A stretch of DNA of 64,000 nucleotides from JAFGAS01 sp963809875 (GCA_963809875.1 CAWELC010000008.1:124001-188000); one strand, 5' to 3'; counted from the stretch's first letter, positions 1 through 8,558 are shown. Notes: a model not told the origin generated them from the letters alone. A program made the numbers and translations.

Positions 1-232
1 GACCGGCTCCGGATGGGGGGAGCAGACACGATCGGCTCATCCGGCTTGGCGGGTGACTGCCTGCGGGGTGACCGTTCACCGGCAATGAGACGGGCGACGG
101 GAAGGATGACCCGGCGGAAACGGACAAAGCGGGTTGCCTGCGGCCATGGATCTGTCCCGGGGCGGTACTGGCGAATTGGCCGAATTCAGGGGGCGGTGGG
201 GACGGGCTCGGTCTTCAGACGTGGGTGACGGA

Positions 233-754
233 TTAAGTCTCTTTGAGTGTCTCGGCCACGTCCTTGAGGAATTGGAGCTCGGTTTCGGCAAGCTTAATGT
301 TGTGCGAGATGATGATGGATTCCTTTCCCCTCGGCTCCCTGTTTTCGGCGGATCTCTCCTGGGCTTTCAGGAAGAAGATCAGCTTCCTCAATTCGCGGGA
401 TCGATCGGCAAGCTTTTCCACGGCCTCGTCCCGGTCAAGCATATCGATGAAGTAGAGGGAGATATCGATATTGAGAAGGGGGCGCTTGTTATTGCTCATG
501 TTGGAAAGGAGGAGCTCCCTGAATTCCTTTCTGCCTTTGTCGGTGAGGGAATAGAGGTTTTTCTGCGGGCGTTTCGTGTCCGAGACGATCTTAAAGGTCA
601 CGAGGCCTTCTTTTTCCATCTTGTTAAGGGTGTAATAGATGGAGGTGTTGTCGACGTTGATCAGGTTGGAGAGGTCTTTCTCGATCATCTTGCGCAGATT
701 ATACCCGTGGTTGTCTTCCTTCATGAGGAGGCCCATGAGAATCAGTTTCAGCAT
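233..754 (-). CDS. PadR family transcriptional regulator
   Basis: A 173-residue protein with the PadR layout: an N-terminal winged helix (about residues 1-85, including SIYYTLNKMEKEGLV, where the recognition helix leads into the wing, and LYSLTDKGRKEF) and a C-terminal helical dimerisation part (about 90-173). PadR proteins usually repress neighbouring efflux or detoxification genes and their own gene; no obvious target lies beside it here, since the region downstream runs off the window. Upstream is an AT-rich stretch with a promoter-like pair. The start ATG follows a leader with GAGA-rich sequence. Ligand and targets cannot be inferred. Confidence 0.9.
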   Translation of the reverse strand: MLKLILMGLLMKEDNHGYNLRKMIEKDLSNLINVDNTSIYYTLNKMEKEGLVTFKIVSDTKRPQKNLYSLTDKGRKEFRELLLSNMSNNKRPLLNIDISLYFIDMLDRDEAVEKLADRSRELRKLIFFLKAQERSAENREPRGKESIIISHNIKLAETELQFLKDVAETLKET

Positions 755-800
755 CTTCTCACTCTCGGGAAATAGGGTTGGGAAATAATATATTAAGTTG

Positions 801-830
801 TATATATCACGTTTCTCTATTAATGGTCAA
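801..830 (-). promoter_or_regulatory. Putative promoter of the PadR gene in an AT-rich leader
   Basis: On the minus strand TTGACC (825-830) and TATATA (801-806) are separated by 18 bases, about 50 bases before the PadR start. The -10 lies in an AT-rich, partly self-complementary run that could hold a PadR site, but no clean ATGT-N8-ACAT operator is visible. The remaining part of 755-1036 shows no gene. Confidence 0.45.
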
Positions 831-1036
831 TATATTTTAGAGATATTTAGTTATTTCGGGGATATTTAATTCCGATTCTCCAATCGACGGCGGGCGCCGG
901 ACAGGCAAGGAGTCATCGGACAGAAAGGCCCGGCTCGTGACCGCAAAGGGCTCTGCCGCGATCGGTCTTTCTATCGGCACAGGGGTCCCGTGGGTCGGGA
1001 AGGTGAGGGTATGCCTGAGCGCGACGAAACTAACTA

Positions 1037-1065
1037 TTGACAAAACCATGGGGAGGTGTTACATA
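1037..1065 (+). promoter_or_regulatory. Promoter of tRNA-Ala
   Basis: A consensus -35 TTGACA (1037-1042), 17-base spacer and TACATA -10 (1060-1065) place a transcription start near 1072, a few bases before the mature tRNA 5' end. Confidence 0.75.
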
Positions 1066-1076
1066 GGGAAAACAGT

Positions 1077-1152
1077 GGGGATGTAGCTCAGCTGGGAGAG
1101 CGCGGCGTTCGCAACGCTGAGGTCGTGGGTTCGAGTCCCATCATCTCCACCA
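1077..1152 (+). tRNA. tRNA-Ala (anticodon CGC)
   Basis: A full cloverleaf can be drawn: acceptor GGGGATG/CATCTCC with one G-T pair, D arm GCTC/GAGC, anticodon stem CGGCG/CGCTG around loop TTCGCAA (anticodon CGC), and T arm with GGTTCGAGTCC. The CCA end is encoded (1150-1152). It has its own promoter and terminator, so it is a single-gene transcript. Confidence 0.95.
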
Positions 1153-1168
1153 AATCGAACCGTAAAGA

Positions 1169-1196
1169 GGAAGAGGATGCTCTTCCTTTTCTTTTT
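1169..1196 (+). terminator. Rho-independent terminator after tRNA-Ala
   Basis: Stem GGAAGAG/CTCTTCC with a GATG loop, followed by TTTTCTTTTT. It lies 17 bases after the CCA end. Confidence 0.85.
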
Positions 1197-1323
1197 GGGG
1201 AGCGGCCTCGCGAAAGGAGACCGTTCCCCTTCATCGGCGCCCGGGTCCGTATGCGGGCAAGGGGAATGGTCCTTCATCGATCCCCCTTGCGGCTCCGGCC
1301 GCAATGCGCGCGCTGCCAGGCGC

Positions 1324-2811
1324 TTATTCTACGACCCGATGCCCCTTGAGGTACAGGTAGTAGTTGTACATCGCCACGAGCGATTCAACCGCCTTTTCCG
1401 GAGTGGTGTAGACCACCTCGGAGAAGCCGGTCCTGGACTGAAAGCGCTCCCGGGTTCCGCCGGCATAGAGCGAGACGTTGATAACCGGTTTGTTGGTCTC
1501 GTTCATGATGTCGTTGACCTCGTTCAGGAAGCCCCGTTCGATGGTGAAGAGCTTGTCCCGCGCCTTGCGGACGGCATACTCGATATTATCGAGGTTGGCG
1601 GCGGTCGCCGAAGCGGTAAAGGAACGAATCCCCATCGTTGACACGCCGACTATACCCAGGCAGATGACCGCGTCGACGTCCGGCGACGAGGTCACGAGCC
1701 GCACCGACTCCAGGAACGCCTCCGGGTTGATCTGGCCGACGAGGTCAACCGGGTTACGCCGGCTCCAGAAGGCAGGCAGGACCTTATCGAGCTTCTCGAT
1801 AACGTCCTGGCCGAGGGTCGCCACCGTCATTCCCTGCTCCACGATCGCATCGCAGGTGACGACGCCCCATCCGCCCCCGAAGGTGATCACGCCCACCCTG
1901 CTGCCCCGGGGCAGGGGGAGGTTGGCCAGCGCCATGGAATAGTCGAGCATGTCGGTGGGGTTGCGCGCCTCGATGATCCCGGTTTGTTTGAACGCGGAGG
2001 TGAAGATGGCGCTGTTTCCGGCCATCGATCCGGTGTGGGAGCGGGCCGCCTCGCCGCCGGCCTCGGTGCGCCCGCCCTTGAGGGCAATGATCGGCTTCTT
2101 TACCGAGGTCTGTTCGGCAACGTCGAGGAACCGGTGGCCGTCGGCGATGCCTTCGAGGTAGACGAGGATGACCTGGGTATCCGGGTCTTCCGCGAAGTAC
2201 TCCAGGTAATGATCCTTCCTGATAACGCTCTCGTTGCCGGACCCGACGAACTTGCTCATCCCGATGCTGTGCTCCTCGGCCCACTCGAGCATCTGGTTTC
2301 CGAGGTTACCGCTCTGGGAGATGAACGAGATATCCCCCCGGCGCGGGTAGAGGGGGGCGCCGAGGGCAAAGAGCTTCTTCTGAGTGCACATCACGCCCAT
2401 GGTATTTGGCCCAACCATGGGGATCCTGGCCGACGTCACCAGATCCACGAGATCGCGCTCGATCTGTTTTCCCTCCTGCCCGGTCTCGGAAAAGCCGGAA
2501 GTGATGACCACGAGGCCGCCGACCCCCTTTTGTATACACTCCCTGACGACATCGAGGACTGTGGCGACAGGCGTCGTGATAACGGCCAGGTCCACCTTGT
2601 CGGGGATGGCGGCGAGTTTGGTATAGACCTTTCTTCCGTATATCTCTTTTTCCTTCGGGTTGATCGGGAAGACCTTTCCCTGGTAGCCTCCCGACAGCAT
2701 ATGGGACATCACGAAGGAGCCCCACTTATTGAAATGGTTGCTGGCCCCGACGATTGCCACGCTTTCCGGATAGAAGATCGGATTGAGCTCGGTAGTGAAC
2801 TTTTTAGCCAT
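1324..2811 (-). CDS. Acyl-CoA synthetase (ADP/NDP-forming), alpha-type subunit
   Basis: A 495-residue protein of the acetate-CoA ligase (ADP-forming) alpha family. It starts with a CoA-binding Rossmann domain (FYPESVAIVGAS near residue 14), followed by two succinyl-CoA-synthetase-like flavodoxin domains (SQSGNLGNQ near 165-173). RSHTGSMAG carries the expected phospho-histidine, His259. The ATP-grasp (beta) half is absent from this chain and from the neighbourhood, so a separate beta subunit must be encoded elsewhere. In anaerobes these enzymes convert acyl-CoA plus ADP and Pi to acid plus ATP, which suits the ferredoxin oxidoreductase operon just across the divergent intergenic region. The acyl substrate is unknown. 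Confidence 0.88.
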   Translation of the reverse strand: MAKKFTTELNPIFYPESVAIVGASNHFNKWGSFVMSHMLSGGYQGKVFPINPKEKEIYGRKVYTKLAAIPDKVDLAVITTPVATVLDVVRECIQKGVGGLVVITSGFSETGQEGKQIERDLVDLVTSARIPMVGPNTMGVMCTQKKLFALGAPLYPRRGDISFISQSGNLGNQMLEWAEEHSIGMSKFVGSGNESVIRKDHYLEYFAEDPDTQVILVYLEGIADGHRFLDVAEQTSVKKPIIALKGGRTEAGGEAARSHTGSMAGNSAIFTSAFKQTGIIEARNPTDMLDYSMALANLPLPRGSRVGVITFGGGWGVVTCDAIVEQGMTVATLGQDVIEKLDKVLPAFWSRRNPVDLVGQINPEAFLESVRLVTSSPDVDAVICLGIVGVSTMGIRSFTASATAANLDNIEYAVRKARDKLFTIERGFLNEVNDIMNETNKPVINVSLYAGGTRERFQSRTGFSEVVYTTPEKAVESLVAMYNYYLYLKGHRVVE

Positions 2812-3014
2812 GACAGTCTGTCCCTCAGCAGGTGAATAAATAAATCATAGTACGAAAAGAGGGGAAAAGCAAGAAGAGAGGCGGGATTCCGACGCCTCGG
2901 CCATTCATACCGCGCTCAATCGTCCTGCCTCCGGCCGCCATGAGGCAGCGGACGGGACAGGGCCGCGGATTCGAAGGGATCTACATCAAAAGCTCATAAA
3001 AAAGGAGAAAATAC

Positions 3015-3044
3015 TTGACATAATTATTTGAAATCATTTAAAAT
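3015..3044 (+). promoter_or_regulatory. Promoter of the kor operon
   Basis: TTGACA (3015-3020), 18-base spacer and TAAAAT (3039-3044). Transcription would begin near 3051. This favours the GTG at 3073 as the translation start of the first gene and excludes upstream in-frame starts. Confidence 0.7.
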
Positions 3045-3072
3045 GTTTAATTACACAATTTTTGGACACGCC

Positions 3073-3369
3073 GTGAAAGGAAAGATTACTATCGACATCG
3101 AGGTATGCAAGGGGTGTCTCTACTGCGTGGAGGCCTGCCCCAACGATCTTATCTCAGCCGCGGACCGGCTCAATGCGAAGGGCTACTACCCGGCCGAATT
3201 CCGCCAGTCCGGGGGCGACCCGTCCGGGGGCGACCCGTCTGGGGGCGAACCGTCAGGGGACAGAACCGTCAGCAGCGAACCGTCCCAGGACAAGGGGTGC
3301 ACCGCCTGCACCCTCTGCGCGATCTCCTGCCCCGAGGCCGCAATCGAGGTCTATCGTGACGAGAAATAA
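3073..3369 (+). CDS. korD: 2-oxoacid:ferredoxin oxidoreductase delta subunit, 2x[4Fe-4S], with repeat insert
   Basis: A small ferredoxin-like subunit with two 4Fe-4S motifs, CKGCLYCVEACP near the N terminus and CTACTLCAISCP near the C terminus. It carries electrons from the alpha/beta core to ferredoxin. The family is usually about 70 residues; this copy has 98 because 25 residues of S-G-G-D-P type repeat (3208-3282) sit between the motifs. The chosen GTG start lies just before the conserved KGKITID and downstream of the predicted transcription start. The 3' end overlaps the alpha gene by 14 bases. Whether the complex acts on 2-oxoglutarate or another 2-oxoacid cannot be settled from sequence. 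Confidence 0.85.
   Translation: MKGKITIDIEVCKGCLYCVEACPNDLISAADRLNAKGYYPAEFRQSGGDPSGGDPSGGEPSGDRTVSSEPSQDKGCTACTLCAISCPEAAIEVYRDEK
3208..3282 (+). repeat. In-frame 15-bp tandem repeat inside korD
   Basis: Five degenerate units: TCCGGGGGCGACCCG twice, then TCTGGGGGCGAACCG, a 16-base unit and a 14-base unit. The last two length changes cancel, so the array is exactly 75 bases and the reading frame is kept. It encodes SGGDP-like units in the linker between the two iron-sulfur motifs. Confidence 0.9.
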
Positions 3370-4432
3370 AGACAAAAAACTGATGCGGGGCAACGCCGTC
3401 GTCGGAGAGGCCGCGATAAGGGCCGGATGTAAGTGCTATTTCGGCTATCCGATCACCCCTCAAAACCAGCTCCCGGAGTATATGTCCCGGCGTCTCGTGG
3501 AGGCCGGCGGCGTATTCATTCAGTCCGAAAGCGAGATCTCGGCCATCAACATGGCGCTGGGCGCGTCCGTGGCCGGCGCCCGGGTAATGACGTCTTCGTC
3601 CAGCCCCGGCATCAGCCTCAAGCAGGAAGGAATCTCGTTTCTCGCCGGATGTGAGCTTCCCTGCGTCATCGTGAACATGGCCAGGGGAGGGCCCGGACTG
3701 GGCAACATCTCGCCGGCCCAGTCGGATTATTTCCAGGCCACCCGGGGTGGCGGACACGGCGACTACCGCACGGTGGTCTACGCCCCCGCTTCGTGCCAGG
3801 AAGTGGCCGACCTGACGATGGAGGCGTTTGACGTAGCCGATATATACCGTAACCCCGTCATGATCCTGGCCGACGGGATGCTCGGCCAGATGATGGAGCC
3901 GGTCTCCTACGACAACTACAAACCACGGGAGACCCCCCCAAAGGACTACATCCTCACCGGCGCCAAGGGAAGGCCCTCGCGGATCATTAAATCCCTCATC
4001 CTCAATCCTCACGAGATGGAGGAGTTCAACTGGAAACTGTCGCGTAAGTATCACAACATCGAGAAGAATGAAATTAAGTACGAAGAGTTTATGATGGACG
4101 ACGCCAAGGTGGCGGTGATCGCTTACGGGACGGCGGCCAGAATCGCCAAGGGGGCGGTAAAGAGGGCCAGAAACGACGGGATGCGCGTGGGAATGATCCG
4201 GCCGATTACGCTGTGGCCGTTTCCCTGCGAGGTGATCTATCGACGGGCGGCATCGGTCTCCCTCTTCTTCGTATTCGAGATGAGCGCGGGCCAGATGGTG
4301 GAGGACGTGAAGCTCGCCCTCAACGGCGAATCGGAGATCTATTTCTACGGCCGTCCCGGCGGCGTCGTCCCGACACCCGTTGAGGTTCAGCGAATTATCA
4401 CCCGCCAGTATTATCAGAAGGGGTTGATCTGA
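3356..4432 (+). CDS. korA: 2-oxoacid:ferredoxin oxidoreductase alpha subunit
   Basis: A 358-residue alpha subunit. It has the family signature YPITPQNQLPEYMS near residue 30 (pyrimidine-binding side of the ThDP site), SESEISAINMALGAS, and TSSSSPGISLKQEG, followed by the domain II region ending in RPITLWPFP. The start GTG at 3356 overlaps the end of korD, and the stop overlaps the korB start as TGATG, so translation is probably coupled. Together with KorB, KorC and KorD it would oxidise a 2-oxoacid with CoA to acyl-CoA, CO2 and reduced ferredoxin. The YPITPQN variant is common in the KorA/VorB group. Confidence 0.92.
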   Translation: MTRNKDKKLMRGNAVVGEAAIRAGCKCYFGYPITPQNQLPEYMSRRLVEAGGVFIQSESEISAINMALGASVAGARVMTSSSSPGISLKQEGISFLAGCELPCVIVNMARGGPGLGNISPAQSDYFQATRGGGHGDYRTVVYAPASCQEVADLTMEAFDVADIYRNPVMILADGMLGQMMEPVSYDNYKPRETPPKDYILTGAKGRPSRIIKSLILNPHEMEEFNWKLSRKYHNIEKNEIKYEEFMMDDAKVAVIAYGTAARIAKGAVKRARNDGMRVGMIRPITLWPFPCEVIYRRAASVSLFFVFEMSAGQMVEDVKLALNGESEIYFYGRPGGVVPTPVEVQRIITRQYYQKGLI

Positions 4433-5205
4433 TGAAGAAGGTCTATGCCCGCCCGAAATATTTGAAACCGGCCGCCATGCACTACTGTCCCGGCTGCGGG
4501 CACAGCATCGTGACCAGGCTCATCGCCGAGATCATCGAACAGATGAACGTCGCCGATATTACGATATGCGTCCCGCCGGCGGGGTGCGCGGTCCTGACCT
4601 ATAACTACCTCGACGTGGATACGACCGAATCCGCCCATGGGAGGGCGGGAGCTGTGGCGACGGGGATCAAGCGGGTGCTGCCCGACCGGCTCGTCTTCAC
4701 CTATCAGGGCGACGGCGATCTGGCGGCCATCGGCACCGCCGAGACGGTCCATGCGGCAAACCGGGGTGAGCGAATCAGCACCATATTCATGAACAATGCC
4801 GTCTACGGGATGACCGGCGGGCAGATGGCTCCCACCACGATCATCGGACAGAAGACCACCACCTCGCCCTTCGGGAGGGACGCAATACGGGACGGGTCGC
4901 CCCTCAAGATCAGCGAGATGCTGGCGGTGCTTCCCGGTGCGGTATACATCGAGCGGACGGCGGTGAACTCGGTGGCCGGTATACGGGCGACGAAGAAGGC
5001 CATCAAGAAGGCCTTCACCGTCCAGCAGGAAGGTCTCGGCTTCTCTCTCGTGGAGGTTCTTTCTCCCTGTCCCACCAACTGGAGAATGACTCCCCTGGCC
5101 TCCTGCAAGTGGATCGACGAGGTGATGACGAAGGAGTATCCCCTCGGGGTCATAAAGGATGCTACCAAGCCCTCGCACAGGAAGGAGGCCGCCAATGCTG
5201 ATTAA
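4432..5205 (+). CDS. korB: 2-oxoacid:ferredoxin oxidoreductase beta subunit (ThDP-binding)
   Basis: A 257-residue beta subunit that binds thiamine diphosphate. Visible motifs are CPGCGHS near residue 20, PAGC near residue 48, the ThDP motif YQGDGDLAAIGTAE near 90, and MNNAVYGMTGGQMAPTT. The length matches the Kor/Vor type of separate beta subunits. The ATG overlaps the korA stop, and its own end overlaps the korC start by 11 bases; a GGAGG ribosome site for korC lies within the last codons. Active in the cytoplasm. Confidence 0.92.
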   Translation: MKKVYARPKYLKPAAMHYCPGCGHSIVTRLIAEIIEQMNVADITICVPPAGCAVLTYNYLDVDTTESAHGRAGAVATGIKRVLPDRLVFTYQGDGDLAAIGTAETVHAANRGERISTIFMNNAVYGMTGGQMAPTTIIGQKTTTSPFGRDAIRDGSPLKISEMLAVLPGAVYIERTAVNSVAGIRATKKAIKKAFTVQQEGLGFSLVEVLSPCPTNWRMTPLASCKWIDEVMTKEYPLGVIKDATKPSHRKEAANAD

Positions 5206-5725
5206 GACGGTCTTCTCCGGTTTCGGCGGCCAGGGCGTCCTCATGATGGGATACTCGTTTGCCGTGGCCGCCATGTGGGAGGACAAGGAAGTGACCTACC
5301 TCCCTTCGTACGGGGCGGAGGTCCGGGGAGGAACCGCCAACTGCACGGTGGCGATATCCGACGAGGAGATCGCCTCTCCCATCGCATCCTCGCCGGATTA
5401 CGCCGTGGTGATGAACAGGCCGTCTCTCCATGCGTTCCAGAACAAGCTTCAGTCGGGAGGTGTCCTCTTTATCAATACGACGATGATCGACGAGGTGCCG
5501 GTCCGCACTGATATCCAGATCGTCAATATAGACGCGGGCAGGGTCGCCGAAGAGCTGGGAGATATGAGGACCGCCAATATGGTGATGCTCGGGGCCTTTG
5601 TGCGGACGACCGGTCTGGTCACCCTTGACAACCTGGTCGCCAGCCTCGGGGAGATCTTCGAAGGGAAGAAAAAGGTCATCGACATGAACGCCGACGCCCT
5701 GAAAAAGGGTTATAATATCGTGTAG
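5195..5725 (+). CDS. korC: 2-oxoacid:ferredoxin oxidoreductase gamma subunit
   Basis: A 176-residue gamma subunit with the opening FSGFGGQGVLMMG, PSYGAEVRGGTANC and the closing ANMVMLGAF region typical of KorC/PorC. The ATG at 5195 is preceded by GAAGGAGG at a suitable spacing; a longer reading frame upstream lacks conservation. The gamma subunit packs against the alpha/beta core and is essential for complex formation in four-subunit enzymes. It is followed after 15 bases by the ACT-domain gene. Confidence 0.92.
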   Translation: MLIKTVFSGFGGQGVLMMGYSFAVAAMWEDKEVTYLPSYGAEVRGGTANCTVAISDEEIASPIASSPDYAVVMNRPSLHAFQNKLQSGGVLFINTTMIDEVPVRTDIQIVNIDAGRVAEELGDMRTANMVMLGAFVRTTGLVTLDNLVASLGEIFEGKKKVIDMNADALKKGYNIV

Positions 5726-5740
5726 CGGGTGGGCCAATCA

Positions 5741-6184
5741 ATGACGAAGAATATGCGGATCAAACAGATTTCGGTGGTTCTGGAAAACATCCCGGGCAAG
5801 CTCTCGGGCCTTTCGGACGTCCTCGGTGCGGAGGGTATCAACATCAGAGCCATTACGGTGGCCGACACATCGGACCTGACTACCGTCAGGATGATCGTGG
5901 ACGATCCTGCCAAGGCGGTGCTGGTCCTCGAGAGCAAGGGGTATAATATCCGGCAGCGGGACGTCCTGGCAGTTGAAACCCCGGATCATCCCGGGGGACT
6001 CAACGCAGTGCTCAGGCCCCTCAGGGACTCCCAGATCAACGTCCACTACCTCTACCCCTATATCGGGCATATCAAGCACAACGCAATCCTGATCCTGGGG
6101 GTGGATAAGATCGACGAGGCGCTCCAGATACTCACGCAAAACTGGGTCCACCTTATCTCTGAAAGAAAACTCTACACCCTTTGA
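5741..6184 (+). CDS. Tandem ACT-domain protein
   Basis: A 147-residue protein made of two ACT domains (about residues 5-70 and 74-145): ISVVLENIPGKLSGLSDVL opens the first and VETPDHPGGLNAVLRPL the second. ACT pairs usually bind amino acids and regulate enzymes. Stand-alone double-ACT proteins often sit beside kor-type or phenylacetate-CoA ligase genes in anaerobes, which suggests an amino-acid-derived 2-oxoacid as substrate for the upstream complex (inference). An earlier GTG at 5729 is possible; the ATG is favoured because the conserved part begins directly after it. Confidence 0.85.
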   Translation: MTKNMRIKQISVVLENIPGKLSGLSDVLGAEGINIRAITVADTSDLTTVRMIVDDPAKAVLVLESKGYNIRQRDVLAVETPDHPGGLNAVLRPLRDSQINVHYLYPYIGHIKHNAILILGVDKIDEALQILTQNWVHLISERKLYTL

Positions 6185-6191
6185 GGGTGTA
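6173..6191 (+). terminator. Hairpin enclosing the stop codon of the ACT-domain gene
   Basis: Perfect 7-bp stem TACACCC/GGGTGTA with loop TTTGA, which contains the TGA stop codon (6182-6184). There is no immediate U-tract, so it may act as a 3'-end stabiliser or weak terminator of the kor operon. Confidence 0.45.
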
Positions 6192-6211
6192 ATCCCGGCG
6201 ATTCTTTTACC

Positions 6212-6240
6212 TTGACAATTGTCCGGCACAACGGTATTGT
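6212..6240 (+). promoter_or_regulatory. Promoter with inverted-repeat boxes, upstream of the DUF4013 gene
   Basis: TTGACA (6212-6217), 17-base spacer and TATTGT (6235-6240). The boxes are embedded in a perfect 8-bp inverted repeat, TTGACAAT (6212-6219) and ATTGTCAA (6236-6243). The gene starts about 200 bases downstream, leaving a long leader with no visible reading frame. Confidence 0.55.
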
Positions 6241-6441
6241 CAAAAGAATTTTGCGTCTTGAGCTTAATCGGGCGGGGGAGGGCAACGACGCGATCGACGG
6301 TCGCGCGAAGTGGGAGAGGGATATGGAGCCGAAACGGGTTGTGAGGGAGCGCATAAAAGAACGAGATACGCAATAATCCTTGTGACGGAGAGGTCGGTTT
6401 CTGGAGTGGCAAAGTCCGACCTCTTTCATATTTGAGCGACT

Positions 6442-7116
6442 ATGTGGTCAGAAATTATCAGCGCGTTTAAATATCCCTTCGTCGGTGAGAGGTACCCGAA
6501 GCGGTTTCTTTTGGGTTGCGCGGTGAGCCTGGTCCCGCTGTTGGGCGGCCTCGTCGTCACGGGATATGCCGTCAAGAGCATCCAGGGCGTCATGGAAGAG
6601 TCCACGGAAATCCCCCGATGGGAAGACTTTATCGGCCTTCTCATACTGGGGATCAAAAGCCTCGGGATCTTTTGTATCTACAGTCTGGTATCCCTCGTGC
6701 CGTTTTCGCTCGGGCTCTTTTTTATCCTCGTCATCCCTCACGTCATAGCGGTCAATATCGGCTTTCTCTTTCTCATATTGAGCTCGATCCTCTTCCTTTC
6801 GTCGGTATTTGTCGTGCCGATGGGCATCCTGTTTATGGTTCGTGCCAAAGGCTCGTTTCGGGAGGCCCTCCGATTCGAGGACGTGCTCATCGCCGTAAAA
6901 AGGATGGCCACTACCTACGTCATCAGGTCATTCGGCGTATGGGTCATCGGAATTCTGTTTATGTTCGTGATGCTCCTGGTTATTTCGATTCCGTTCGGCC
7001 GCTTCTTCGCGATGATACCGGCCTTCTATTTCCTCCTGATAGCGTCTTATATATTCGGCATGGAGGGGAGACTGGATTTTACACATGAAGAAGGGACGGA
7101 CGCCAACAAAGGTTAA
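6442..7116 (+). CDS. DUF4013 integral membrane protein
   Basis: A 224-residue protein with several hydrophobic segments: about 25-45, 70-95, 100-130 and 155-190. The N terminus (AFKYPFVGERYPKRFLLGC) and the central RAKGSFREALRF match the DUF4013 pattern. The function of the family is unknown. It has its own promoter and is followed by the ffh promoter, so it appears monocistronic. Confidence 0.75.
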   Translation: MWSEIISAFKYPFVGERYPKRFLLGCAVSLVPLLGGLVVTGYAVKSIQGVMEESTEIPRWEDFIGLLILGIKSLGIFCIYSLVSLVPFSLGLFFILVIPHVIAVNIGFLFLILSSILFLSSVFVVPMGILFMVRAKGSFREALRFEDVLIAVKRMATTYVIRSFGVWVIGILFMFVMLLVISIPFGRFFAMIPAFYFLLIASYIFGMEGRLDFTHEEGTDANKG

Positions 7117-7144
7117 TGTGACGTGCGTACAATAAAACACATCC

Positions 7145-7173
7145 TTGACAAAAGTAAAAAAATAGGATATGTA
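7145..7173 (+). promoter_or_regulatory. Promoter of the ffh-rpsP-rplS cluster
   Basis: TTGACA (7145-7150), 17-base A-rich spacer and TATGTA (7168-7173), about 45 bases before the ffh start. No equally good promoter is seen before the AAA ATPase gene, so the genes to at least rplS may be one transcript. Confidence 0.7.
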
Positions 7174-7219
7174 ATAAAAAGGCGCATTGTGTTCATACAG
7201 TTTTTCACGAGGATACCTC

Positions 7220-8558
7220 TTGTTTGACGCCGTTTCCGATAAGTTTAACGCGATCTTCTCCAAGGTACGGGGACGCGCCCAGCTTTCGGAACAGAATATC
7301 TCCGAGGCGCTTAAAGATATCCGTATGACCCTGCTGGAGGCCGACGTCAACTTCAAGGTCGTCAAATCCTTTACAGCGTCGGTCAGGGATAAGGCCCTCG
7401 GGACGGAGGTGACCGCCCGGGTAACCCCCGGTCAGCAGTTCATAAAGATCGTCCATGATGAGCTGGTGGATCTGTTGGGCGCCACGGGCCAGGGCCTTGT
7501 CCTTTCGGGACCCAGCCCCGCGGTGATCATGCTGGTGGGGTTGGTCGGGTCGGGAAAGACGACGACTGCCGGCAAGCTTGCGCTGCACCTGTCGAAGAAA
7601 AACCGGACCGCGCTCATGGTCGCGGCCGATACCCGGCGACCGGCCGCGCGCCGCCAGTTATTGTCCATTGGGGAGCGGATCGGCATAGAGGTGTTTTCGG
7701 ATGACGAAGAGTCCAGCCCGAGCCGCATATGCGCGGGCGGGGTCTCGCACGCCTCAAAGAAGGGGATCGACACCGTCATCATCGATACCGCGGGGCGGCT
7801 GGCCGTCGATGCGGAACTGATGCAGGAGCTCGCCGAGCTCAAGCGGGCCATCGCCCCCCGCGAGGTGCTTCTGGTTGCGGACTCCATGTCCGGGCAGGAC
7901 GCCGTTACCGTGGCGGCGAAATTCCATGAGGCCCTCGGCCTTACCGGGGTGATCCTGACCAAGCTCGACGGCGATACACGCGGCGGCGCGGCCCTCTCCA
8001 TTAAGGCGGTGGCCGGCACGCCGATCAAATTCGCCGGGACCGGCGAGAAGCTGGAAGACCTCGTCGCCTTCGATCCGCAGCGAATGGCGACACGGATCCT
8101 CGGAATGGGGGATATCGTCGGCCTCGTCGAGAAGGCCCAGGGCGCGGTCGACGAGAAGAAAGGCGAAAGAGCTCGAAAAGAAGATCAAGAAGGGTGGGTT
8201 CACCCTGGACGATTTCCTGGACCAGATCAGGAGCGTCAAGAAAATGGGTTCAATCGAGTCGATCCTCGGCATGGTGCCGGGGATGAAGGGTCTTTCTTCA
8301 AAAGTCGACTACCGGGAGGCCGAAAACGAGCTTAAGAAGATCGAGGCGATCATAAACTCGATGACCATAAAAGAGCGGTATAACCATACCATCATCAACG
8401 GAAGCAGGAGAAAGAGGATAGCTGCCGGAAGCGGCACGAGGGTCGAGGACGTTAACAAGCTGTTGAAGAAGTACGGCGCCGCCAAGAAAATGTTAAAAAA
8501 ACTGTCGAAAGGCGGTTTGAAGCAATTCGGAAGGGGGATGCCTCCCTTTCCCATGTAA
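7220..8558 (+). CDS. ffh: Signal recognition particle protein Ffh (frame broken near 8162)
   Basis: SRP GTPase that binds signal peptides and the 4.5S RNA, also present in this window at 43758. N domain about 1-95; G domain with P-loop GLVGSGKTTTAGKLA (about 107-121), DTRRPAARRQL, DTAGRL and TKLDGD; M domain with SILGMVPGMKG. The TTG start at 7220 follows GAGGA and begins the typical FDAVSDKF. The frame shifts near 8162 at AAAGGCGAA; removing one G gives an uninterrupted 445-residue protein continuing KELEKKIKKGGFTLDDF. As ffh is essential, the extra base is most likely a sequence error. Confidence 0.93.

Noticed and set aside
1275..1300. Hairpin TTGCGGC-TCCG-GCCGCAA as a terminator of the 1324 gene
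   Set aside because: The stem is perfect, but no T-tract follows on either strand.
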